In this document: piece by piece, positions 23,524 to 36,600 of the stretch
How the letters are laid out: each line of letters begins with the position of its first letter
Numbering within the stretch: position 1 is the first letter of the stretch
DNA from: Hyperoplus lanceolatus
Taxonomy: Eukaryota > Chordata > Actinopteri > Uranoscopiformes > Ammodytidae
Direction of reading: 5' to 3'
Assembly: GCA_026929865.2 (NCBI GenBank)
Contig: CM049414.1
Location: forward strand, 21,031,001 to 21,095,000
Length of the DNA stretch: 64,000 nucleotides
Made by a program: the position numbers and the translations under genes
Notes under the pieces: generated by a model
The model's database searches: none
What the model saw: the letters and a program-made list of their open reading frames with translations, nothing else
Told to the model about the DNA's origin: nothing

Positions 23524-25924
23524 GGTCACTCTACATTATTGAGATAACATGAGGAACATGTATGTCTCTATCAAAATGTTGACACATTGTATATAACTGT
23601 CAAATAGCGGTTGAGATATTTCAATCAAGACTAGGCAATGGATAAATCTACCAACCTAGGCCTTTTGCACAGTGAATGAAACCACTAATCTATTTAGAAG
23701 TTATACTTCAGAGCTTTTGTTTTTTATGTTTTTTTCTTTGCTTAATTGTTGCTCTACCTCTTCCTCTTCTCCAGTTCCGGAAAAAGTCTTGTAAAGCACT
23801 TGATGAGTTTCCAGCGCTGGTGCTCTAAAACAAGAATTAAGGCAAAACATGAATGACCAAATATTTGAATCTGTTTAAGAAATTGTAATATTTAAAACAA
23901 AAATATAATGATACAACTATTCTTACCCTCACCCCACCACTGCTGGAAGTTTTTGACTTTACCGCCAATTCTGACCGCACCTGAAAAGTGAATATCTCAA
24001 AAATCAGCACACAAGAATAAAACACTCGTAAGTTTGTTTCAGTTAAAAAAAATGTTTTTCAGGGTTGACATAAAGGATTCTTTGTGGGATTTCAGAGACA
24101 TTTCTACCACCAATGTATTTTGACTTCAGAGGTTATTAAAGATTGTACTAAATTCCTTGTTAAAGCATACAATGGAAAGAAGCACTAACTCTTTTTATAC
24201 ATACAATGCAGTTTTTGGTAAGCAGTAAACCATGAAACACAAGAGAAAAAACAAATGTTACTTTTACTTTAGAGTGGATTTTTCCTTTGTGTTAGTAATT
24301 TGGATGGGAATTGATAAGAATTTAACGATTCCGATTCCGATTCTGCTTATCGATCCGATTCCTTATCGATTCTCATTGGGTGAGAGTATAAGTACAAATT
24401 AGTTTGTTTGTATTAACTCTCTTTAATATCTAATCAGAAGTGTGCCTAGTGTGTGCCTTGAAAGATTATCAAGAGTACTTTAGGATTAGAAAATTGTCAA
24501 TTTTCACATTAATTGGTCCAGACAAAAAAATAAATGTTTGGCTTTTAAGCCCAAATGCCGGCATTATGTGCCCTAAAAACTAAAAACACTGACTTAAAAC
24601 AGTCAAGGAAGAGCTTTTGCCTTTTGGAATATTAACAGTGCTCATTTGCACTTGAAACAAAATTCAACTGACATAAAAAAAAGTAAAGTATTATCAAAGT
24701 ATTTTGAAAAGATAAGACCAACTATCAACTTTGGCAAATTAACCATTTTTAAGCAGAACAATTATCATGTGTGCCCTCTCAGGAAGGATACGAGATCTTT
24801 AATGTATGTTAAGTGTTATTATATGCTTGCACCCTTACTCTGAAGGGGCTCTGTCACTATGTTCAAGTGAAGGGAACGCCTCAGGTAAAACTGTCACGTT
24901 GTACGTTGTTGTTGAACTGTCTGCACAGTAGTCAGTCATGTAGGCTATTCAAGAAGAGAATAAATACGCCATGAAGGCTAAAAGAGAATGTATTGCTTTG
25001 CTTATTCTTCACCACGCCAGCGACGAGGAGTCACCGCTCCATCTCAGCTTTACAATGTACATGCTGTTCTTATGTACAGCGCGCTGTCATCAGACACTCA
25101 TAGCGGATGGTTTTATACACATCGATTGCTCCATCAAATAATCCAAGGCAGAGTTTTTTGTGCAGGGATCGTTATTTAAAGTGTGTCTTATTGTCTTGAT
25201 AAAGTGTCTTGTAAAACGTTTCCTTATCACCAGACTGCCGAGTCCCGCTGTGTGTTGTTTTGGGTTTGTCTCCGCTGCCGTGCGTAAAGGCAGCATTAAA
25301 ACAGCTGATGAACAAGAGTAAACAGCGGGCCTTTGGCAGCGGTCAAGAAATCCTTTTTGCTTTGCTTTATGCTGCTCTCGCCTTCTTATGTATCTCCCTC
25401 TTTTATCAGCCCACACCTAGGCCTACACACACAATATTTCTCATACAATGTATATTCAAATCCATGTGATGGGCAATTCTGGTGCCGACTACTAGTAAGA
25501 CAGCGGACGTTTAATCGTTTAACCGTACGGATTGCAGTCTGCGCGCTTGCTTGTGCTCGTGTCGTTTGGCGAAATGGAAACTTTACAATTGTTGCAAGTG
25601 GCCGTATTGTCGCCTTTTCGCGTGAAATACAACTACACTTTAGAGCGCTTCCGCCTCGACGCCATGTTTGCTGCGTTCTGAACCAAAACAAAGCAGCACG
25701 TGTGTGAAGTCATGAAGCATTTGCAACGAACGGAACCGATAAGCGGAATCGTTAAGCAGGCATGTTAACGATTCCAAGGAATTGATTCACTCGGCACCGG
25801 TTCTGAACAGGAACCGGTTCTCGATTCCCATTCCTAGTTAGTAAGGGAGTTGATTAACATTGTGAACTGAAGACATGCGTACCTTTTTGTCCAGCAGCGT
25901 TCCAAACACCAATATGAAGAAACC
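23184..25924 (-). CDS. Gene B exons 20-23: TM7 end and Ser-rich tail
   Basis: Exon 25924-25883 (GFFILVFGTLLDKK) ends TM7. Exons 23980-23927 (VRSELAVKSKT), 23824-23758 (STSAGNSSSALQDFF, then RNWRRGR) and 23248-23184 (GYNASSTGTTSGASN, stop TGA at 23186-23184) make a Ser/Thr-rich cytoplasmic tail like that of ADGRF5. Phases 0, 0, 0-1 and 1 fit. A hAT-like element fills the 25883-23980 intron. Confidence 0.78.
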
Positions 25925-27607
25925 CTTAAGAGAAATTCACAGTAGCATCAGCTAAGAGGGCTTTCATGACAAAAGGCTAATTCAGTCTTCAGTATACAAT
26001 GGATTTCAGATACCACAGTACACACAGTAATATGACGATCAGTAATGATAACTTCTCTATTTGTACCTGCAATGAATTGAAGAATGCAAATGCAATATGG
26101 ATTCCTCTGTCGCGTGGGCTGATCACTAGTCCGATTCCCAGACCCCAAGTTAATCCAAAAAATGGCGTGAGGACAGCCAAACTCCTTGCAATAACCACCA
26201 ATACGTGCCTCTCTGCTGCTTGTGCGGCGTCCGTCACTACCCTTCTCCTCAACATTTTGTATAGCACAACAATCAGGATTAAGAAGTTTATCGCCACTAT
26301 TGAAAGTGCGGGGATCACAAAGGCCAGTAGAGCCTTGGAATCGTCCCATCTGAGCCAGCAGACCCCAGCTTCTCGGGTGTACTCTTTGCTGGGTGCAGTT
26401 ACAGCTATAGTAATGACAGCGATGATGAGAGGTGCCCCGTAGCCTAGGGAGAATCCAATGGCCAGCATAGATCCTCTCGACAAACCACCGTCAAAGACAC
26501 TGACTGTACGGTAAAACAATAGCAGAGCTGAGGCTAACATCCAGAAGAATAGGGCTAGGTAGAAAAAATGGCTAAAAAATGTAGCCGCAGAGCATTCTGG
26601 TGAGCTTTTATCGCTTAGATCTGAAAAAGCTGCCCCGATAATAAACCAAATGTTTGCAATCAGGAGCGACATGGCGATGTTAACGATGGAAACATGACGC
26701 AAGTAGGACGTGGTGTTTCGTCTTATCTTTTTCCATATGAAAGCTTCAATAATGAGACATATAACCAAAGAAGCCATAGAGATGCCAACTCCGATGTAGG
26801 TTATAAAATCCAGCACTGGGTCAGCTAGACTGTAGGGTGACATTAGGATAGAGAACGAGGTCAGGTGGTTGCAGTTGCAAGTGACAGTTTGGTTTACGTT
26901 GTGTACCAACTCGCAGCCCTCGTCGTCCCATCCCCCGAGCCCAGCGAAGAGGCTGAAGTTCCAGAAAACGCACTGAGGGTTGAACAAAGTAGCGTTTATA
27001 ACATCGAATGTGAACGAAACATTGGAGACAGCGCCACTGGACTGAACGAGTATGACTCTCCCATTGATGACTGTGTCGCTCGAATTGTCATCGTCTCTTG
27101 CTGGGAGCACGTTATCCATTGAAGCAAATGTTATCACAGAGATTGACTGTTCTCCTCCATTCGTCTGTGGGATATCTATCGCCACTGAAGAATTAAAGTC
27201 AGCAGTGAAAGTGTCGCTGAATGTAGTTTTGTTTAAGAGAATAGACGGCGTGTCAATGTCAAAAGAGTCGTTTGAGAGGCGACTTGTTATGTTCTCAAGA
27301 GAAAGCAGTAATGTTGAGCTGACACTTCGGCTGTTGGTTCTTGTTCGTGCAACATTGTCGGTGTCATTTTTATTCAGAACGGTCCATGTACCTTTTGCAT
27401 CATCAATGGTTAGGATGCCCACAGTTATTAGGATATCCTAAATTTAAAGGAAATAAGAGATTAGATCATGTAAAAATGATTAGATCATGTGAAATGAAAT
27501 ACATATAGAAAATAATGAAACAATGAAAAATACATGTGTATATATACAGTATATATATATACATATTTATATATATATATACTGTATATATACTGTATAT
27601 AAATACG

Positions 27608-27645
<38 letters not shown>

Positions 27646-30600
27646 AGGGTTGTCAAACGATTAAAAATAAAAGTTAGACATATCGGACGGGTCATTCTGT
27701 CTGTGCATGCATTAAAAGAAATGGGTGCATTATTCCCAGAAATTAATCACCCTGCGTTAACGCTTTAATTTTGACAGCCTTAATATATAAAAAACCGTGT
27801 AGGACATGCGTAAACCTCAGCAGAACGATTCACATACCTCCATGGATCTGTTGGTTACGGGGGAAAAATTTGCTAATGCGTTGGCTACATTGCTGAGTAT
27901 CTCAACAATTGCACTGATGGTTGCAGTAGAGTTAACCACATCCTCAGTGAAGTTGGTAGTGACACTGCTGAGATCGTTCAAGAAAACTGGCAGTGAATTG
28001 TCAGTCAAGGTCTGTTAGAGAAACAAAAATAAATGTTAGCATTACACCATATCTCAAGGATCAATATACTATGTGCAGGATGTACACATAGTAAAACATG
28101 GATTACCTGAACCCTGAATCTTGAGCAATACAGGGCTACTAATTTTATGGGTGGAGCTGACTGTCACAGAGTAAACCAAACCTACCCACCACTGACTCAT
28201 GTAATGACAAGCAAATTTGATGGTAAAAATAGTTTTACTATCAAAAACTGAAGCTCAGCAAATTTGTTGTTGTGAATGTCATTTAGGAGCCACTGCTGTA
28301 ATTTGTATGTAAAATAGATACTTAAAAACACAAACAGGGTAAATTCTAAGATATCTATATTTCTGAGTTTTAAAGCACTCTTTTCCTGGAAAACAGTAGC
28401 TAATGTCAGACTTAAATAACATTCTTGAGTATTACCATAGTGTATAAATATAGCAATGTTTTGACAGCGGTATAGTGTTTTAATTAATTCAATGATGTAG
28501 CGTTTAAATCTGCTGAGTCAAGTTTAACGTTTAATTGCTTTACAGTGTCACGTTACACACTTAGATTTTGTTGAGCCAGCGAAGGCAAATAGAACCAGGT
28601 TCTGCTGAGCTTGCTTCGTAGTAAGTCTATTAGGGGCCTCATTTATAAACTATGTGTTTGTGCAAAATGAATCCAAATATTACATGTCATGTGTCATAAG
28701 GAGTTCCTTTTGCAAATAGGGATAAAGCACATCTTACAATGAATAAAGAATCGCCTGATTGATTGATTGATTGATTGTTTTAACTCCATTTAGTGACAAA
28801 AATAAAATGATTAAGGATCATAAATACACGGAGAAATGTTATTTAAAATGTTAAACACTGAAATAACGTATGTAATTTGTCTGTAATAACTTATTTTTTA
28901 TTTCGCCGCAGTCCGACCTTCTGAGACAGCAGCGTTCACAGTTATACCACACTCTGACACTCTGACGCCTCTACGCTCAAACTGTGACACCAAACTACAT
29001 TTCCCCTTGTCGCAACCTCCCCAAAAGGAACTTCGGCATGTGACTACACTGATATTATACCATGTGGAGTCTATTTTTCCATTTTCCCTTTCAGTCTGCT
29101 TTTGCCACGATCGCTTTCATGCAGTCAGGAAATGAATATTAATTTGGGGCGTTCAATGATGTAACTATGAGCGTAACATGAAGTCCACAAAGGCTGCGCC
29201 ACACTTGGAGTTGATTGTGATTTATGATGGACGTAGGATGTGAGTTTGCACTGTTTTATAAACTTGAATATTTTTGTCGCAAGCACTTCCTGTGATTCAT
29301 CCATATATACGCCACTTTTCCACGTCAATCCTACGCACAGTTTTATAAATGAGGCCTGTGGTGTCTGAAACAACTGGAAAACTAAGTCACCTCAGACTGA
29401 TCCAGCAGTTCAACAATCGGTTTTGGGATGCAGGTGTCTGATCGAACTACCCATGTTCCATTATCTTGACAAACTGCTGTCCTTTCTCCAACGAAGTTCG
29501 TTTTGCAACCAGGTTTAGCAATGTCACCCACATTTCCACTACCAAATGGGTCTTCCTCACATATAAATTCTAGAGAGAAAGAATTGTTTACTTTTAATAA
29601 CATGGAAAAATATCTTGACCTGTAACGATACTGTGATCTATACTTACGTTCGCCCTCTGTAGACAATTCTAGTGTTATTAGTCTTGTGTCTGTACGGCCC
29701 TTCACTTTACAAGTGATTGTTTTTTCTGATCCACAGTCGGAAGAGGAAATTCTGTAGGTGTAGGTGCACTCACGAGCTGGGGTTTGGCATCGGACTAAGA
29801 ACATCAACATTCATTAATGGATTATAATATAATATGTATAGACATCAACTCCAAAAGTTGTCTGAGCAATGTATTTATACGTAAAAGATTTCACAGTTGC
29901 TGAATTGCCTTTGTTTGGTGTTATTTTGTCTTACCATTAAGATCCTCTCCTGTAAACTCCACCTCAAAGGGGCTGTTGACTTCGCACTTTATTTCCTTTG
30001 GAGTTCCATCCACACATTTGACCTTTTTTGAAGGTGTCACTGTGATCACAGGTGTCCCTATGAAATTAGGGTTTCCCCTCTGTCTGTAAACTTTCTTTCC
30101 ATCACTGCTTTCCAGCCTACATTCATAGTTTCCTGAAATTAAAGGATAGTCTATTAAAATTTAAATCAAAAGGAAGCCATTTTTCTACAACCTTTGAAAT
30201 ATTTACCTTGGATATATTTGTGAACCTGAAAGTAAATTGTTAAAGGATACATATCTGCTCTGTAATGTTCTAATGAAAGAAAGACAAAATTCGAATAGTT
30301 TTCGGTTTCATGATAACGCATTCATTTGTCAAAATACTGTTACTTAGTAGGATATTTACAGCTGAACAAGTACTAAAACCATTTGTAGCGATTTTAGGGA
30401 TTTTTCTTTACAGTGCTAATTGGTTTTAAAACAAACAAGAGAATTAATGGAATTCAACCTTTAGAAATGTTTAAACTTTAAACTGCAAAAGTAACGTAAC
30501 CTCACGTAACAATAATAAAGATTGATTCAAAAACCAAAATATATTAAACCATTTCAGCATTATACTTACACAGTAACATTTTTGGTTTTGCATTTTAAAA

Positions 30601-33600
30601 CAAATATTGCACCAACGCCATCAAGGATAACACATGTGAGAGAGAGCACACAAAGAAAAGCCCTAGACAGCCTTTTGCATTGTACATTTGTATGATTTGG
30701 AAATGTAACCTGAGATGAAAATAGAAAAAATGTAAGGACTGCACCATACCAGTCTATTTCTTACCATCATCAGTTCCAAAAAATTGTAACACAGTTAACA
30801 ATGCCACAGTCCCACTCTTTTCAGATGTGTGTTGTGTATCGTTGGGTATTAACTTTCCATCTAGTCTCCATTCTCCCTTCCAGTCGATACCAAATTGGAG
30901 GTCGTTTGGTGGAGGGCCGCATGTCACAGTCATCTTTTTATTTAACAAAGGTTCCTTTGGTTCAAAAGTTAAGTCTGTCTTGCCTTTGGAAAAATTTAAC
31001 ATAAAGGTTACACAATTATTATATCATCATCTGTACAGAATGTCAAGGTATTTTTAACATAAAAAACTCTGCTAATGTAACAATGAAAACAATAATTTGT
31101 GTTGTTTCAAATATTTATGAAATTATATAAAAATGTCTTACTGTCATTTAACACTCTGTAAGTTTTCGCCAGCTCTGTAAATATCCCTGTTTGTACATTA
31201 TTAATGCCCTCAGCTGGAAAAGAAGCTGCGTTTATTGTGTAATTAACGATGGTGCTCCCACTCCTGTAATAGACAAGTGAATCCAATTGAATGCTATCAC
31301 AAGCATATAATGAAGTCCATTTAGGACTGTATTGTAGCCTATATCTGCTGTGGAAACTTGACGTTAACCACCATTAACCGCCTGGTTAGTTGTTTTGCGT
31401 TATGAAAGTATAGTTTTGATAGTGAAACCAACAAGATAACTTTTGCTGATGCTCAATTTGCTGTGCCTGTTAGAGACAATTTCACTTAATAATGTAATAA
31501 CACTTACAACTCATTTACAGAAATGATCTGTCCCTACTTAATGTAAGAAACAAACACAATTGAAGTCTTCATTCATTTGATGTGTCAATGTTTTTTATTT
31601 CAACATTGTAAAACATATATTTTATGTTTTTTTAGCATGAATCATAGTGACTCAAAAATTAAATGTATAAATAAATTATTTTATCAGAATATAAGTATTC
31701 GCTTTTATTGTTCAATAAGCGTTTACTGCATTTTGTAATGAATTACTAAATAATATGGTAACAAGTTTATCATATATTGCGTATAGTCTGTTAATTACAA
31801 AATGAGGCAGATGAATACATATTGCATTGTTCAGTTGTTCTTACATCATAGCATTACTAATACTGAACGTTTCAAACACTCTTCTGACCAGGAGGTAAGT
31901 AAGTGATCAAAAAGCCAAAGTGATACTTTTTTATATGGTGCTATTTTTGACTGTGGGAATATTCAACCAAGGCCACATTGATATAAGCCAGAAAAGAAAA
32001 GAAAAGACAATTCCAACTAGCTGATGCTAAGCACATGTGATCTTATTTCAGCACCGTAATATATGCTAACTAACAATAAACAAGAAGACCAGCTGGAGCT
32101 GATAGGAATGTCAATAGGTATTCAGTGTTGGGAAAACTGAAATTTGGTCCAGAAAAAAGGGGCAAAAGGAAAAGATAAAGTATCATCAACATTTTTAACA
32201 ATTAAGCAATAGCACACGAGAGGGAGCATGTTGTCGCTCTATATCAGCACTGCTGTGATTTGGTCGTAGGTACGAGGCCGCAGGCCGAGTGCCGAAGAGA
32301 AACACAGCAGTGCTGATATAGAGCGACAACATGCGACCTCGAGTGTGCTATTGCTTTTATACAGCAGTTTTACAACTGAAATTCACAAGTTAACTTTAAA
32401 ATGTTATCTTTAATCATTTAAGAATGTATTTGCTTCCGCCAACACAAATAGTTCGACAACAGCAGTCAGAGCGGAGCGCGTTGCTAAGCAACAACTTTAC
32501 GCGAGTGAGCTCGTCTTGCTTTGTTTACTCTGGTAACATTAACCACGGCGGCCCGATGTCCCGTAAAAATCACCAAAGAAACGGAACGGCGGATCTTAAT
32601 CTAGTTGGTAATAAGGTCCGCTGCCCAATCCAAACCCCCACGCTTCATTTCCCAGAGTTTATGAGTGTATTTCGGCCCGGGGGAAGTAACGTTATACAAT
32701 GAGGTGGGAAAGCTAGGCTAGGCTAAAGCTATGCTGCGCTCGTATTATTCAGCAGCCTGAGTTTATCTCCACACACTATTGCTGTCTTCAGTAACGTGAG
32801 TGTGAGCGACTACCGCACACTGTCTCTGTCTGTGTGTCTGTGTGTGGCAGCGATGCCCTCTCACAGGGGAGAGACTCGCCACAGTCAACCTGAGTCACAC
32901 ACACACAGATAACACACAAGTGAAGCTCCGGCTCATCAGTGAGCCGCGGAGTGATTTTGACAGTTGGTCTACAGTTTGGTGAACAGTCCCGAGTGATGTT
33001 GTTCGCTAATATCAGCACTCCTTTAGAAAGCTCAGAAGGTCTCTCGTCCAATCAAATCACTCGCTCAGAACCAACTGCTGTATAATACACCTTTACAGCA
33101 ATCCTTCCAGTAGTTGTTGAGACATTTCATTCTAAACTACACATGTCAACATCACCATGGCTAAAATTCAAAAGCAAACCAAAAGAATGCATTTGCCTTA
33201 CCGGAATCCAATTATGCTTGTTGATTGTAGAGTTGGAATGTGCGTCCTACTTTCTGATTGAATCTGTTTGAGACAGTGTAATATCCTATTTGTTATCAAT
33301 TATGCAGTACAGTCAGGATCAAAAATCACATAAACTCAGTAGAACAGCATTGTGACAGAAGTAAGTGACACATTGAAGATGCAAGACTTACAGTTCTCTT
33401 AACGTCTATGTAAACTTTATTGGTTTCTTCATTGTATGCATCATTAAATGGCATGTCAAATGTAAACGAGAAGCTCTTACCTACAACAGAAAGTGTTATC
33501 ACAAAGAAACAATTTCAAAAGATACATATGTCACAACTTACTCGTGAAAACCCAATACTTTACATTGTATGTTAATACCCTTACTTATTGTTGGTGTTGC

Positions 33601-36600
33601 TGGCTTTGGGGTTGTTGTTGTCATTGGGGTTGTTGTTGTCATTGTTGTTGTTGTTGTCATTGCGGTTGTTGTTGTCGTCATTGCGGTTGTTGTTGTCATT
33701 GGAGTTGTTGTTGTCATTGCGGTTGTTGTCATTGCGGTTGTTGTTGTCATTGCGGTTGCTGGCTTTGGGGTTGTTGTTGTTGTTGGCATTGGGGTTGTTG
33801 TTGTCCTTGTTGTTGTTGTTGTCATTGTTGTTGTTGTTGTCATTGCGGTTGTTGTCATTGGGGTTGTTGTTGTCATTGGAGTTGTTGTTGTTGTCATTGT
33901 TGTTGTCATTGGGGTTGTTGTTGTTGTCATTGTTGTTGTCATTGGGGTTGTTGTTGTCATTGGGGTTGTTGTTGTCATTGGAGTTGTTGTTGTCATTGGG
34001 GTACTTGTCCCTGTAAAAAAAAGAAAAAATCCATAATTGTGCTTTTAGATCAATATAATGTTTCTTTTCAAAAAGTATCTTGAAAGACTACACACTCTGT
34101 TAATTCATTTAAAACAAAAGAAAAATGTTTCCATACCAGGAGTTGGAGTTGGACATTGAGTGATACCTGTGGAGCAACATTAGAGATTCAATTATTACGC
34201 TACCTTAGTTTTACTTAAAGCTATAGTGTGTATCTTCTGTCGCCTCCATGAGTAATGTTGTGAAATGTTAACAACATTGTTGGCACATCTACATGAGGTA
34301 AGCCTTCGGTGATCCAAATGGATTTTATTCCTTCTGCTGTAGTACCAAGTTCTATCTCGTTCCTACTGACCGCCAGAGGCGGTGCTTACAACAGATGTTC
34401 CATCGCGCGCATGCGCAGGTCGAGATCTTTATACCAACAAAGTCACCTGTGACACCTGGGTGACCCCGGGAATGTCTATATATTCCGGAAGTCACCAGAG
34501 GTTCTGTTCCTTTTTTCTTCTCGCGGACTAGCAGGTCGCACACATTGTTGTGTGCTAATATACCACTAGCTTGTCGCAAGTAGCTCGTACCTAAGGGTTG
34601 GTGCTTCGATTTGACTTCGACCACCAAGGGCTGCGACTTGCAATTCATTCGACTTGGCTGCGGGCCGGTCAGGGGGTGAGTAAAGTGTGAAGGCTACGCG
34701 TAGCCCGGCTACCGCGGAAGCTAATATCACCTTTCCACCTTGCTTTGATTAGATCAGGCGGCGGCTGGGTTCACAGTCGCCGTGTTATTCTTCGTTCGCA
34801 CCGTTGTTTGTGTTTTTCACTAAGCCCGGTTGCTAATTGTATGCTCGAATGTATTGTCTTTCTAGCATTGTTGCACTGTTGATCGGGTGCTAAATTCGCC
34901 TAGACCGGTTGCTCACTTTGATTTAATCGACAGCGAGCGGCTTGGGAAGCCGCCGCCACAGTACCTTGTAGCATAGTGTCGCACTGTGCTCGGCTGCTGA
35001 GTAGCCTAGCACTAGTATGCTGTTGTTACACTGTATGCTGCTGTATTGCTCGCCAGTGGGCGAATTAGTTTCCTAAATCGCCTTCACCGTGTTATTTTAG
35101 CCGTGTCACACTGTTGCTCGTGTGTAGGCTGCTGTAGTGTGTCGCCAGTCGGCAGCTTAGTTTCACACTGCTGTGTTACTATAGCCGTGTCGCACCGTTG
35201 CACGGTAGCTCATGCGCCAGTGATCGTCGTTGCGTCACTGTGTTATTAAGGCGCATTATTGCTTGGGCTCTCGCCTAGGGCTCAATGACATGCTGTCCAC
35301 AGTGCCTATAGCCTTCGTTGATTGCTCCAGTGGGCGGCTGGGGTTACCAAGAGCCGCTGACACTGCCAGGGGACTACAGATAGAGAATAGCATTTTGGCT
35401 AATTCTAGCATTTTTTTAACCCATGTATGATCATGTGGTTTATTGATTTGCACTGTCCCCTTCTTAAGTAAACTGAATTCAATTGAACTGTGTGGGTGCG
35501 CTCTCGTAAAGCTCGATTGCCTAGCCTACTGTAACTTGCTCGCCAGTGGGCGGGATAGTTTTACACCGCCACTGTATTATTCTAGCGGTGTCGCACCGTG
35601 GTTCGGTTGCTCTCGCTTGGAGCCCGGTTGCATACCTTATTCGGATTACATATTTTAATTGGCTCGACAGGTCGCGTCGTTGCTTGGGTGTGCTCTCGCC
35701 TAGAGCTCGATTGCCTAGCCTACTGTAACTTGCTCGCCAGTGGGCGGCAGGGTTACACTGCCAATGTGCTATTCTAGCGGTGTCGCACCGTGGCTCGGTT
35801 GCTCTCGCCTGAGGCCCGGTTGCATGCCTTAGTCGGATGCATATTTTAGCTGGCTCGACTTTTGGCTAAATTCTAGCATGTTTACTGTAACTTGCTCACC
35901 AGTGGGCGTAGTTGTACGCCGCCACTGTATTATTCTAACGGTATTGCCCTTCTTATATGTCCATGGGTGTCGCACCGAGGCTCGGTTGCTCTCGCCTAAA
36001 GCCCGGTTGCATACGTTGGTTGCTCGCCAGGGAGCGTCTTGGGTTTCCAAGAGTCGCCTTCACTGTGTTATGTTAGCTGTCACACGGTTGTCGTGTCTGT
36101 GCAGGCTACTGTAATTTGCTCGCCAGTGGGCGCTATAGTTTTGCACCGCCGCTGTATTATTCTGGCGGTGTCGCGCCGCGGCTCGGTTGTTCTCGCCTGA
36201 AGCCCGGTTGCATACCTTAGTCAGATGCATATTTAGTTGGCTCGACAGTGGGCAGCTTACGCCTTCATGGCCTCCATACAGTGGGGAATGGCCATGACAA
36301 GTGCCCTGCAGGTCTCAGGGTTGAGCACCTGAGGGAAGCGCTGTCAGATAACCCATGCATGAACTGTAGTTTCATGTCTCAGGCACTTAGGTTGCTAGGT
36401 AGAGGCTCTTCTACTAGCCTCCAACCAGCTCATGGTACAGTGGCAGTGAGTAACCTTGCGGCTGGGCATCCTTCCAACTACAGGGGATGACATGCTGTCC
36501 ACAGCTGCGTCCTGTAACCTCTTACAGGTGGGCAGCTCCGCTAGAGGGTCAGTGTCCGTCCGTGACTCGCAAGTATGGGGTTAGATGAAGCTCTGGTTTC

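Noticed and set aside
25090..25707. Overlapping open frames of about 100-125 codons on both strands
   Set aside because: They are in the interior of the hAT-like element, without transposase or other domain signature.
25999..26442. Plus-strand open frames opposite the 7TM exons, also at 5396-5959 and 52159-52521
   Set aside because: They lie antisense to strongly conserved 7TM coding sequence and show no domain of their own.
30207..30225. 19-nt candidate microexon in gene B between the Ig exons (acceptor tactttcag, donor gtaaat)
   Set aside because: Including it breaks the frame (stop in the next exon), while joining 30765 directly to 30132 gives the Ig motif G-N-Y-E-C, as in gene C.
33493..34083. 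Plus-strand open frames (Cys/Trp/Gly- or Val/Leu-rich) over the Thr-rich exon
   Set aside because: They are shadows of the repeat. The minus-strand frame has splice borders and phases that fit gene B.
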